From Alkalilimnicola ehrlichii (GTDB lineage Bacteria; Pseudomonadota; Gammaproteobacteria; Nitrococcales; AK92), in NCBI RefSeq assembly GCF_003399765.1, contig NZ_NFZV01000035.1, forward strand, positions 1-35,549: a stretch of 35,549 nt of DNA. The letters run 5' to 3'. Positions 1 through 7,763 of this stretch are shown here, piece after piece (position 1 is the stretch's first letter; each line of letters begins with the position of its first letter). The notes below the pieces were generated by a model, which had not been told where the DNA came from, made no database searches, and saw only the letters and a list, made by a program, of their open reading frames with translations. The translations under genes were made by a program, and so were the position numbers.

Positions 1-14
1 TCTTGTTAAAGAGC
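1..14 (-). promoter_or_regulatory. boxA antitermination element of an rRNA operon leader
   Basis: Read on the minus strand the first 14 bases give GCTCTTTAACAAGA, which matches the rrn boxA core (TGCTCTTTAACA) that loads the NusB-S10 antitermination complex. An imperfect GC-rich hairpin lies just before it at 22-47 (CCTTGGC pairing with GCCGAAGG with one bulge) and could be boxB-like. Two strong promoters lie upstream on the same strand, so a 16S rRNA gene probably begins just beyond the left edge of the window. The rRNA itself is not visible, so this is inference from the leader. Confidence 0.8.
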
Positions 15-71
15 GCAGAACCCTTCGGCTCCGCCTCAGCGCCAAGGCCTTTCGCCTCAGCAGGGACGCGC

Positions 72-99
72 ATTTTACGCTTTCCCTCTCCCCTGTCAA
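72..99 (-). promoter_or_regulatory. rRNA operon promoter P2
   Basis: Minus-strand TTGACA (99-94), 16-base spacer, TAAAAT (77-72), followed by a GC-rich discriminator (GCGCG). A consensus -35 with a GC-rich discriminator is the usual form of rRNA promoters under ppGpp/DksA control. It is the promoter nearer to boxA. Confidence 0.8.
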
Positions 100-173
100 G
101 CCCTTTATTTCCGGGCTTCTCAGGCCGACTCGCTAGCGCCTTAGCGCTGCGTGTCGTTCATCAGAGGACGGCG

Positions 174-225
174 ATTTTACACCGTCCTGAGGCCCGGTCA
201 AGGGTTATTTTACAGCTTTTTTACA
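174..225 (-). promoter_or_regulatory. rRNA operon promoter P1 with UP-like A-rich tract
   Basis: Minus-strand TTGACC (201-196), 16-base spacer, TAAAAT (179-174), then CGCCGTCC as a GC-rich discriminator. Immediately upstream (about 202-225) is an A-rich stretch containing GTAAAAAA and GTAAAATAA, in the place of an UP element that binds the alpha subunit C-terminal domain. P1 and P2 share spacer length and the TAAAAT-N4-GTCC pattern, so they look like tandem copies. Confidence 0.75.
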
Positions 226-299
226 GCCTCCGCTTAAGCCCTTGATTCGCCAACAACGCTCGTAGGAAATGAAGTCCCGCAACAGCTCGGCAAGTAGAC

Positions 300-1682
300 C
301 TAGGCGGCCCGCCCTACTTGTAGAGTTTGCGCTTCGCCCTTCATGTCCACGGTATTAATGCACACCGGCCGACGCCATACGCGGTGGATATAGCCCAGAA
401 CATGGCGAGCATGGTTAGGCTCTAAGCCACGCCCGTCTGTCGAATGATCATGGACCAGGACCAGGCTGCCATCGGATTTGATGGCGTCGACGAAAACACG
501 AGGCGCCCCGAAGTTGTATTTCGGGGCGAGGATTGCCTCATAGAGCTGATCGATATTGGATTCCTTGACGCGAACCTCGCCGTCGCGACCTGCTTGATAG
601 ACGAACAAATCCAAATCCCGCGCAAGCTCCGGATCCAAATAATTACGAACGAACCCGAAATCGTCCTCTTCCTCCATAATCCGGCGAGCCGCCTCCACGC
701 CGCGCTCTTGTATGAGCTTGGTCCAGATATGAAAACCGAGGTGATAAGGGTTGACGGCTAAGGCGACCTGCTTTTCGGCTGCATAGGGCCGCACAACATC
801 GGAGTGCGTTTTCATCGCATCCAGGTAGAGCTCGTCAGGAAGGAAGTCGGCTTCTCTTAGAATCCTCGCGTGCCAGTAACACGCCCAACCTTCGTTCATG
901 ATCTGACAGTTGAAGACTGGCTGGAAGTAGTAGGACTCTTCTCGCACGGCGAGAAAGATGTCTCGCTCCCAGTCTTCCATATCGGGTCCGTAATGGGCGA
1001 TAAACCAAAGCAGATCGGCTTCCGGCTGCGGAGGTATTTTGGCTCGTTGCGGCGCCTCAGAGGTTTTCTCCGCCTCGCCGCCCTGCCCTGGCAATTGTTG
1101 GAAACGCCCCATAAAAGCGGGTTCGTCCGCCTCCGGTTTACGCGGTTTTTGCACGGTGGTCGGGAAATGCGGTCGGTTAATGGGAGATCGCGTATCGATG
1201 TGCTGCTCTAAAGCCAGCGCGGCATCTAGCACTTCCTCGACACGCTTGGCACCTACCTCCTCTATTGCTTGCTCAATACGGTGCGCATGAGCCGCTGCCT
1301 GCTCGACGATATGGTAGCCGGCTTCTCGCTGACTGTTCACGAACAGTAGATTGTTATGCGAGAAGTCGGCATGGCCCAATACGTGAGCGACAACCAAAGA
1401 GTTTTCGTGGATACCGTTGCTGTTAACCAGATAAGCGCGGTTCGGGTTGCCGGGAAAGACGACTTCGAAGATCTTCGAGTTTCCCATTTTGTGCTGGACC
1501 ATTTGATAGATCCAACGAACGCCGAACGACCAGTGCGGCATTCGCACCGGCAAGCCGTAGACAGCGACCTCCATCATGAAGCTCGGCGGCACTAACTCAA
1601 ATTCCACGGGGTGGTAGCGAAGCCCTAACTCCTTTCCGAGATCTTCGATCCGCGGCACATAATCGGCTAGGCTCTGAGTCAT
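300..1682 (-). CDS. spoVR: SpoVR/YcgB family protein
   Basis: A 460-residue protein of the SpoVR family (YcgB in E. coli, about 510 residues). It has the family's Trp/His-rich N-terminal half (around MPHWSFGVRW and HVLGHADFSHNN) and the conserved NEGWACYWH segment near residue 265. The biochemical role is unknown; the B. subtilis protein affects spore cortex formation, but homologues are widespread in non-sporulating bacteria. It is the last gene of a prkA-yeaH-spoVR set. Its ATG overlaps the yeaH stop codon (TAATG), so it is translationally coupled. No clear terminator separates it from the rRNA promoters about 75 bases downstream, which point the same way. Confidence 0.93.
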   Translation of the reverse strand: MTQSLADYVPRIEDLGKELGLRYHPVEFELVPPSFMMEVAVYGLPVRMPHWSFGVRWIYQMVQHKMGNSKIFEVVFPGNPNRAYLVNSNGIHENSLVVAHVLGHADFSHNNLLFVNSQREAGYHIVEQAAAHAHRIEQAIEEVGAKRVEEVLDAALALEQHIDTRSPINRPHFPTTVQKPRKPEADEPAFMGRFQQLPGQGGEAEKTSEAPQRAKIPPQPEADLLWFIAHYGPDMEDWERDIFLAVREESYYFQPVFNCQIMNEGWACYWHARILREADFLPDELYLDAMKTHSDVVRPYAAEKQVALAVNPYHLGFHIWTKLIQERGVEAARRIMEEEDDFGFVRNYLDPELARDLDLFVYQAGRDGEVRVKESNIDQLYEAILAPKYNFGAPRVFVDAIKSDGSLVLVHDHSTDGRGLEPNHARHVLGYIHRVWRRPVCINTVDMKGEAQTLQVGRAA

Positions 1683-2857
1683 TAGGAGGCCTCCGCTGTC
1701 TGATCCGTGAAGAAAGACTTAATGGCCGGCCAGATATCTTCTTCGCGCGAGATCGAGTAACTTCCCGCCGCTACGCCTCGGCTGACAAGCGCGTGAAACA
1801 ACGCAGCCATTTCGGTGTTGAGCTGACGTGCACGCACGCTTGCCACTTCAGCGTAGCCGAGGAAACTCATCGTTTCGGCAAGCTTACTTAGAGCAAGCCG
1901 CGAGGCCTCGCGGTCGTCGAAGAAGTTTTCTCCATCGCCGGCATAGAACAAGTAGCTGTTATACCGGCTGTTGTCATAACGCTCATCGAATACATCCAAG
2001 GCTTTCCGCAATGCCGAGCTGGCTTTGGTACCGCCCTCGCCACGCACTTGGAAGAACTGGGATTCGTCGAACTCCCAGGCCTGTACGGTATGAGCGATAA
2101 AGACTGTTTCTATGTGAGTAAACTGCCGGCGGATCCCTTGCAGCGCCCAGAAGAAAAAACTCTTCGCCAACTTGCGGCAGGCATCGTCCATACTAGAAGA
2201 GACATCGAGCAGGAAAAATACGACTGCCCGCGTACTCGGCTGGGGACGCCGTACTAACTGTCGGAAGCGCAAGTCGTCGTTGGTAAACGGCGTAGCGCTT
2301 TGACCTGCGACCGAACGCCGCTTGACCGCCTCTTTGACGGTTCGGCGGCGGTCGAGCCGCGAACGTGCACCGCGCTTATCCCAGCCTTCCCGACGATAGT
2401 CCATAGTCTCGATCTCGGCACCATCGCGTGGCTGCAAGTTCGGCAACTCAAGCTCTTCCCACAGCCAGTCCAAGATATCGTCGACCTGAAACTCAAGTAG
2501 GAATTGTGGGCCGCCTTCTTCGTTGCCGCCTTCGCCCTCGCTACCGCGAGCCGGACGTTGGGGCCCCTGCCCCGGGACTAGTACGTCTCCGGGCTCAACC
2601 TTACCCTGTCCGGCACCGCTGCGCCGGCTAGGTTTTAATAGCTGAAATCGGTAGTGCTCCATCATCCGAAACGGCACTTGCACCGTGCGGTTGTCCGGCC
2701 GCGATAAAATGTCCGATTTCCCGACCAGGTTCGGCAGCGCATCCCGCACAGCTTCCCGAACCTTTTCGTTATGGCGAAGCCAATCGCGGGTACCGCGGGA
2801 GAACAAATCGTACCAACGATTACCCTGTTCGCCTGCCAGGGTTTCCGAGAGCGACAT
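1682..2857 (-). CDS. yeaH: YeaH/YhbH family protein (DUF444, vWA-like)
   Basis: A 391-residue DUF444 protein (E. coli YeaH is about 427). Residues 212-224 read VVFFLLDVSSSMD, a von Willebrand factor A MIDAS motif (Asp218, Ser220, Ser222), so a metal-dependent protein-binding fold is likely in the C-terminal half. The N-terminal half is charged, with a Gly/Glu-rich linker at about 95-118. It sits 17 bases after prkA, with a G6 Shine-Dalgarno-like run before the ATG, and overlaps spoVR by one base. In E. coli yeaG-yeaH are co-transcribed and induced by starvation and stationary phase; joint function with the kinase is known by association, mechanism unknown. Confidence 0.93.
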   Translation of the reverse strand: MSLSETLAGEQGNRWYDLFSRGTRDWLRHNEKVREAVRDALPNLVGKSDILSRPDNRTVQVPFRMMEHYRFQLLKPSRRSGAGQGKVEPGDVLVPGQGPQRPARGSEGEGGNEEGGPQFLLEFQVDDILDWLWEELELPNLQPRDGAEIETMDYRREGWDKRGARSRLDRRRTVKEAVKRRSVAGQSATPFTNDDLRFRQLVRRPQPSTRAVVFFLLDVSSSMDDACRKLAKSFFFWALQGIRRQFTHIETVFIAHTVQAWEFDESQFFQVRGEGGTKASSALRKALDVFDERYDNSRYNSYLFYAGDGENFFDDREASRLALSKLAETMSFLGYAEVASVRARQLNTEMAALFHALVSRGVAAGSYSISREEDIWPAIKSFFTDQTAEAS

Positions 2858-2874
2858 AAATGCCCCCCTGTTGC

Positions 2875-4833
2875 TTACTCCTGAGACAACAATGTCGTCA
2901 CATAGTTAAGCGCCTCTCGGGCACTGTGACGGTCGTATCCGTATTCAGAGATAAGGCGCTCCTCGACAGCGGCAATCTTCTCTCGCGCTTCGTCGTCCGG
3001 CCTTGCCACGGACGTCACTAAGCGCAGAACGTCGCGCCGCTCTTCAAACAAATATTTCTCCACCGCTTCCTTCAGCCGGCCATGGTTATCCAAGGTAAAT
3101 TTCTCGCCGCGCTTAAACGCCACCATCGCTTTGCGCACCACCTCCTGACGGAAGCTGCTTTTGCCCGCATCGGATACTTTGATTTTCTCCTCCACAGAGC
3201 GGAGAAAACGTTCATCCGGCTGCCGACTCTCGCCGGTGATCGGGTCGGTCACCTCACGTTTATCAAGGGAAGCTTCGACTTCGTCCAAATACTTATCGAG
3301 CAAGGACTGGGCCTCTGTCTCGAACGAGGCGAAGAGCGCCTTGTGCACATCCTCCTTGGCCCAGTGGTTGTAGAAGTCTTTCCGTACTGTGACGAGGAAA
3401 TCGACCCAAGCCCGCTTTTGCTTGGCATCGATACGAGCATCGTTCTCGATCGCGTCCTTCAGGGTCAGCAGCACTTCCATGCTTGTGAGGCTTTTCACCT
3501 CGCTGCTAGCAATAGCATTCGACAACGCATTAACCACAAAGCGCGGACTAATACCGGAAAGGCCTTCGTCGGGCGTTTCCAAGCGAACTCGTTCGATATC
3601 GGCGGAGGTGAAGCCTTCGACGTCTTCTCCGGCATAGAGCCGTAGCTTCTTGCCGAGATCCAGGTCTTCTCGCTCAGCCGGTTTAAGCCGTGAGAGCACC
3701 GCAAACACTGCCGCCACATCAAGCGCATGAGGGTCCATGTGGACCTCTCGAAAGGTCGGCGCGGCCGCAATTAGTTTGCGGTAGATGCGCGCTTCGTCCT
3801 TAAAGGAAAGGGTATACGGCACCTGGATGATAACCATGCGGTCCAGCAGCGCTTCGTTCTCGGTCTCCTGCAGGAACTTACGGAACTCCGCCAGGTTGGT
3901 ATGCGCAATAATGGTTTCATCCAGATAGATCAGTGGAAAACGCGATACTTTAACGTTCTTTTCCTGCGTAAGCGTGAGCAGCAAATACAGGAACTCGCGC
4001 TTTACCTTCAATATCTCGATCATCTCTAGCAGACCGCGGCTGGCGGCGTATACCGCTCCGGACCAGGACCAAGCACGCGGATCGCCTTCGTCGCCATACT
4101 CGGCCACTTTCGAGAGATCGACAGAGCCGATCAGGTCGGCCATATCGGCCGTCGTCGGGTCATGGGGCGCATAGGTTCCCACGCCAACCCGACTGGCCTC
4201 GGAGAGGAAAATACGTTCAACGGGGAAGCGCATGAAATCCCCGCCAAACTCGTCTTCCAAGCGTGCTTGGCAATGAGGACACAGTTCGCCGCTGATCTCG
4301 ACACCGTAGGTATCGCGAAACTCTGCCCGCAACGTGTGCGGAATTAAGTGCAGAGGCGATTCGTGCAAAGGACATCCCTGAATGCCATAAACGGCGCCTT
4401 CGTCGGTATGGCTGTACTCTTCTAGCCCCTTTTTTAGCAAAATAACGAGGCTGGATTTGCCGCCCGAAGGAGGGCCGAGTAGCAGCAACAGTCGACGCCC
4501 GACTTCGGACCCCGCGCTTGCCGCTTTGAAATAGTCCATAACCCGCTGCAAGGGTTCGTCCATGCCGAACAGGTCATGCGAGAACAGCTGAATATTCTTG
4601 CTGCCCTCTGGGTCCGCCCCCGCCCGCTCGCGTTGGTGAATCCAGCGCAACATATCCCATAGATATTGATGGCTGGTGCGAGCGATCAATGGCGCTTTTT
4701 CGGGCACCACTTCTTCAAGGAAGGTGGCGAAACTCCCTTCCCAGTGCTTGGCCCGGTGTTCCTGCGTAAAGGTGGTCAGTGACTCGATGAATTTCGCCTG
4801 CCGTCCACCCTGTTTTGTACTATGGAGACTCAT
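2875..4833 (-). CDS. prkA: PrkA/YeaG family serine protein kinase
   Basis: A 652-residue protein matching PrkA/YeaG (about 640-650). It has an N-terminal AAA-type module with a Walker A (LGPPSGGKS, about residues 120-127), a CPHC pair near 185-188 and the family's C-terminal kinase-like region. The family phosphorylates serine and is tied to nitrogen-starvation and stationary-phase responses in enterobacteria. I chose the ATG at 4833 because GAGGGGG lies six bases before it; a frame-open ATG 30 bases upstream (4863) has no such site. It is the first gene of the operon with yeaH and spoVR. No convincing sigma-70 promoter is visible upstream. Confidence 0.93.
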   Translation of the reverse strand: MSLHSTKQGGRQAKFIESLTTFTQEHRAKHWEGSFATFLEEVVPEKAPLIARTSHQYLWDMLRWIHQRERAGADPEGSKNIQLFSHDLFGMDEPLQRVMDYFKAASAGSEVGRRLLLLLGPPSGGKSSLVILLKKGLEEYSHTDEGAVYGIQGCPLHESPLHLIPHTLRAEFRDTYGVEISGELCPHCQARLEDEFGGDFMRFPVERIFLSEASRVGVGTYAPHDPTTADMADLIGSVDLSKVAEYGDEGDPRAWSWSGAVYAASRGLLEMIEILKVKREFLYLLLTLTQEKNVKVSRFPLIYLDETIIAHTNLAEFRKFLQETENEALLDRMVIIQVPYTLSFKDEARIYRKLIAAAPTFREVHMDPHALDVAAVFAVLSRLKPAEREDLDLGKKLRLYAGEDVEGFTSADIERVRLETPDEGLSGISPRFVVNALSNAIASSEVKSLTSMEVLLTLKDAIENDARIDAKQKRAWVDFLVTVRKDFYNHWAKEDVHKALFASFETEAQSLLDKYLDEVEASLDKREVTDPITGESRQPDERFLRSVEEKIKVSDAGKSSFRQEVVRKAMVAFKRGEKFTLDNHGRLKEAVEKYLFEERRDVLRLVTSVARPDDEAREKIAAVEERLISEYGYDRHSAREALNYVTTLLSQE

Positions 4834-5144
4834 CTGCACCCCCTCGCTAGGATTTGCTGCCATGTCCGAGCGACGAACTTGTGCGCAAACTGGTGATTCG
4901 GTTGATCCGCTGCCTGGAAAGCCTTAGGGAACTTGGCAGACCAGCACTATGACCAGCGCGTGAAGTGGCGCCTTTTACAAAGGGTGGGGCTTAAGGTCCC
5001 CTCACCCAACGTACGCTCGCTTCTTTAGTGATGCAGAAAAGAACTCCGGGGGGCTTTTCCCGCCTGGAGCATGGCGGGGTGTAGAGCGCCTTTTCCGCGC
5101 CCTGGCTATGCGGCGCAGCCATAAGCGACAATAAGGTTGGAATG
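4834..5144. other. Intergenic region upstream of prkA
   Basis: About 310 bases between the R3H-ATPase stop and the prkA start. It holds a terminator-like hairpin (4979-5007) and presumably the prkA promoter. I could not find a good -35/-10 pair or a sigma-54 GG-N10-GC site. No RNA gene or convincing small protein is visible. Confidence 0.5.
4979..5007 (-). terminator. Probable Rho-independent terminator after the R3H ATPase
   Basis: On the minus strand GGGTGAGGGG and CCCCACCC form an 8-bp GC stem with a two-base bulge and a loop of about 8 bases, followed directly by TTTG. It lies about 140 bases downstream of the ATPase stop codon. The U-tract is short, so termination strength is uncertain. 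Confidence 0.5.
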
Positions 5145-6674
5145 CTAGCCGGGATAGATAACCAGATGCCGCTCGGGCTCGCTACCTTGGCTTTCCGCGA
5201 GGAGGTGATGGCGCGATACGACCCGATGTTGAACGCTGCGCACCGCCGACGAGCGAGGCGAGAGCCGCGCCGGCTCATGGCGACTTAACACCTGTTCAAC
5301 CGCCGCTTCGACCTCGCGCACGGCGGCATCGATTTCCGCTTGTTCAACACCGGCTACCACATTAAAGATACGCTGCAGAATTCGGCGGATCTGGGCAGTA
5401 CTATTCTTCTTTACCGTATATAACTCTGCACCCGTGGTCTCGAGAATACGGCGCAAGCGAGGATCGTCGGCACGCGAGCGCAAGGCGAGTACGATGGTCG
5501 CCCGGTCCGGCTTACCTACGGTACGCGCATCGAGTTGCAGATCGCGCAGAACACGCTCGACGGAGTCCCGGCTTAACGCATAGGGAAAGATAATGGCCGG
5601 CTTCCGCACTGCCGGCCGTTTTACCAGAGCGGGTTCAGGCTCTGCATCCATAGACAAAACCTGCTCCGCCTGCCCTGATAGCCGGCGCGCACCGCTGCTT
5701 ACTCCGGTACGCAATAGCTTGTCGACGGCAGTCGCCGTATCGGGATGAACCACGACCTCCTCGCGGCCTACGATTTCGACAACGGCATCGAAGGTCGGCG
5801 GCGCCTTACGCTCGCTCACCGTTTTCTGCGTTCCGCGTAAGCGCGCCTCCTCATCGGTCAGCGTCACCGTTTGCACGCCGCCGACCAAGTCGGAGAGGGT
5901 CGGGTTCAGCACCAGATTTTCCAACACCGTTCCGTGCGCCGTGCCAATCAACTGTACACCACGCTCGGCAATGGTCCGCGCCGCCAGCGCTTCGGCACTG
6001 GTACCGATCTCGTCGACGACAATGGCCTCCGGCATATGGTTTTCGACTGCTTCGATCAACACGGCATGTTGTTCGACAGGGTGCGGCACCTGCATGCGCC
6101 GGGCGCTCCCGATCGCCGGATGAGGAACGTCGCCATCGCCGCCGATCTCGTTCGAGGTGTCGATAATGATGACACGCTTATTAAGCTCGTCCGCCAGCAC
6201 CCGCGCAATTTCTCGCAGGCGAGTCGTCTTCCCTACGCCTGGGCGCCCCAGCAGCAGCAGGCTCTTCCCACCCTCAACGAGATCTCGGACAGCATCGATG
6301 GTGCCGTAAACTGCCCGCCCCACCCGCAGCGTCAGACCGATCACCCGCCCTTTGCGGTTACGGATGGCAGAAATACGATGCAAGGTGCCTTCGATACCGG
6401 CTCGGTTGTCGGCCCCAAAGTCTCCGACCTGCGCTATCACTGCATCCAAATCGGCCAGTGCGACAGGCTCCGCGGCCAAATTCACGGTATGAGAAACATA
6501 ACGCGCCTGCGGAATGCGGCCTAAATCGAGCACGATTTCCAGCAGTTCTTCGCGCGGCAGGTTAGGAAAAGCGTGCCGTAAACTGGTAGGTAGGGTGGCT
6601 AATAGTAAATCTAGATCGTCGACACGTTCTTGCGCACTCACACACTGCGATCTCATAACTAAGGGCTTAAGCAT
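5145..6674 (-). CDS. AAA ATPase with C-terminal R3H domain (SpoIIIAA/Ycf45-like)
   Basis: A 509-residue protein. Residues 138-151 carry a Walker A (LLLLGRPGVGKTTR), followed by VIIIDTSNEIGG and a Walker B (AIVVDEIG). This arrangement is typical of the stage III sporulation AA-like/Ycf45 ATPase family found in cyanobacteria, plastids and many bacteria. A long linker leads to a C-terminal R3H domain, with RSVQH followed by SQGSEPERHLVIYP; R3H domains bind single-stranded nucleic acid. The cellular role is not established; a nucleic-acid-dependent ATPase is the reasonable inference. It follows a small unknown gene by 56 bases on the same strand. Confidence 0.88.
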   Translation of the reverse strand: MLKPLVMRSQCVSAQERVDDLDLLLATLPTSLRHAFPNLPREELLEIVLDLGRIPQARYVSHTVNLAAEPVALADLDAVIAQVGDFGADNRAGIEGTLHRISAIRNRKGRVIGLTLRVGRAVYGTIDAVRDLVEGGKSLLLLGRPGVGKTTRLREIARVLADELNKRVIIIDTSNEIGGDGDVPHPAIGSARRMQVPHPVEQHAVLIEAVENHMPEAIVVDEIGTSAEALAARTIAERGVQLIGTAHGTVLENLVLNPTLSDLVGGVQTVTLTDEEARLRGTQKTVSERKAPPTFDAVVEIVGREEVVVHPDTATAVDKLLRTGVSSGARRLSGQAEQVLSMDAEPEPALVKRPAVRKPAIIFPYALSRDSVERVLRDLQLDARTVGKPDRATIVLALRSRADDPRLRRILETTGAELYTVKKNSTAQIRRILQRIFNVVAGVEQAEIDAAVREVEAAVEQVLSRHEPARLSPRSSAVRSVQHRVVSRHHLLAESQGSEPERHLVIYPG

Positions 6675-6730
6675 TATTACGCCTGTCGAGCCAGCGATGC
6701 GGACAAGCAGCCAAATTTCAACAGGGCGTC

Positions 6731-6976
6731 TTACCCGACTTTTACTTTCGCATCCTCATATTGCAACTCGCAGTCTTCCACGTAAACATTCATCTGGAGC
6801 TGGCGCGTCTCGTTATTCATCAGCTGTTGATCCAGGGCCTCCAAAGGGCCGCTGATAACATCGCCTTCGGCGATTTCATAGTCCTCCAACAGACCAAGCA
6901 CGGTATACTCGCCGTGTTCGGTTTCTATCCCGACGATTCCGTCGTCCCGGTTCAACAACTTGACCGTCCCGCGCAT
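6731..6976 (-). CDS. Small acidic protein of unknown function
   Basis: An 81-residue protein that begins MRGTVKLLNRDDG, then a strand-rich stretch (IVGIETEHGEYTVLGLL) and an acidic middle and end. I do not recognise a named family. The first part resembles small beta-barrel (OB/SH3-like) proteins in pattern only. I chose the ATG at 6976, preceded by GGAG with 7 bases spacing; an ATG 15 bases upstream is also possible with AGGA. It lies 56 bases upstream of the R3H ATPase on the same strand, so co-transcription is likely, and is divergent from the GNAT gene. Confidence 0.7.
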   Translation of the reverse strand: MRGTVKLLNRDDGIVGIETEHGEYTVLGLLEDYEIAEGDVISGPLEALDQQLMNNETRQLQMNVYVEDCELQYEDAKVKVG

Positions 6977-7062
6977 CGCAGCTCTCCGCATTCGCCTACT
7001 TCCTGTCTAAATGTAGCAGGAATAAGCTGACACTTATGAATTACCAGACAGGCACGGTACCA

Positions 7063-7091
7063 CTGACAACATCGGCCTTCATTGCTACTAT
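7063..7091 (+). promoter_or_regulatory. Extended -10 promoter of the GNAT-nitrilase pair
   Basis: CTGACA (7063-7068), 17-base spacer, TACTAT (7086-7091), with TGC directly before the -10 (extended -10). The distance to the chosen ATG at 7167 is 75 bases. Confidence 0.65.
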
Positions 7092-7166
7092 TGCCTGCCG
7101 CCGAGGGCGACGACTTTTCGAACATTCCAAGCCGAACCGCACCAGCCGACATTGTTGAGGACCGCC

Positions 7167-7760
7167 ATGACAGGGTTGCGCGTCGTACGCAAATCCGGTG
7201 CCGCTTTACAGGCCCACCTGGAAGATCTCGCTCGCCTCCGCATTACGGTCTTTCGGGACTTCCCTTATCTTTACGAAGGCGATCCAGTCTATGAGCAACG
7301 CTACCTACAAACCTACGCCGACGCGCCAGATAGCGTGATTGTTCTCGTCTTCGACAACGACCAGGTCGTCGGCGCCTCCAGCGGCATTCCGCTCAGCGAC
7401 GAGACGCCGGAAATTCAAAAGCCTTTCCAGGACCAGGGCTACGATGTGGAACGGGTTTTCTACTGCGGCGAATCCGTCCTGCTCAGGGACTATCGGGGGC
7501 GTGGACTCGGGGTTGCCTTCTTTGAGGAGCGCGAGGCGCACGCTCAGGCCCTGAACCGGTTCGACACGATTAGCTTTTGCGCCGTCGAGCGCCCGCTCGA
7601 CCACCCCCGCCGGCCGCAAGGCTACACACCGCTCGACGTCTTCTGGCAACGCCGCGGCTATCGAAAACAGCCTCATCTACGCACGAGCATGAGCTGGCAA
7701 GACTTAGATGAGGCGCATGAAACACCGAAGCCTATGATCTTTTGGACTAAAGGGGTATAA
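7167..7760 (+). CDS. GNAT family N-acetyltransferase
   Basis: A 197-residue acetyltransferase-like protein. The acetyl-CoA binding motif A is seen at 107-115 (LRDYRGRGLG, the R-x-x-G-x-G loop), followed by an amphipathic helix. The substrate is unknown. The ATG at 7167 is preceded by GAGG at 6 bases; a TTG 15 bases upstream is less likely. Only three bases separate its stop from the TTG start of the nitrilase-like gene, so the two are translationally coupled. In B. subtilis YhcX and similar proteins a GNAT domain and a nitrilase domain are fused in this same order, so the two products probably act together. Confidence 0.88.
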   Translation: MTGLRVVRKSGAALQAHLEDLARLRITVFRDFPYLYEGDPVYEQRYLQTYADAPDSVIVLVFDNDQVVGASSGIPLSDETPEIQKPFQDQGYDVERVFYCGESVLLRDYRGRGLGVAFFEEREAHAQALNRFDTISFCAVERPLDHPRRPQGYTPLDVFWQRRGYRKQPHLRTSMSWQDLDEAHETPKPMIFWTKGV

Positions 7761-7763
7761 GCT

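Noticed and set aside
3-245. 80-codon plus-strand frame over the rRNA leader
   Set aside because: The stretch is fully explained by promoters, the UP-like tract and boxA on the other strand; the translation is low-complexity.
4991-5278. 95-codon open frame on the minus strand overlapping the end of the R3H ATPase
   Set aside because: Arg/Ser-rich, no family resemblance, overlaps a terminator-like hairpin and a better gene in another frame.
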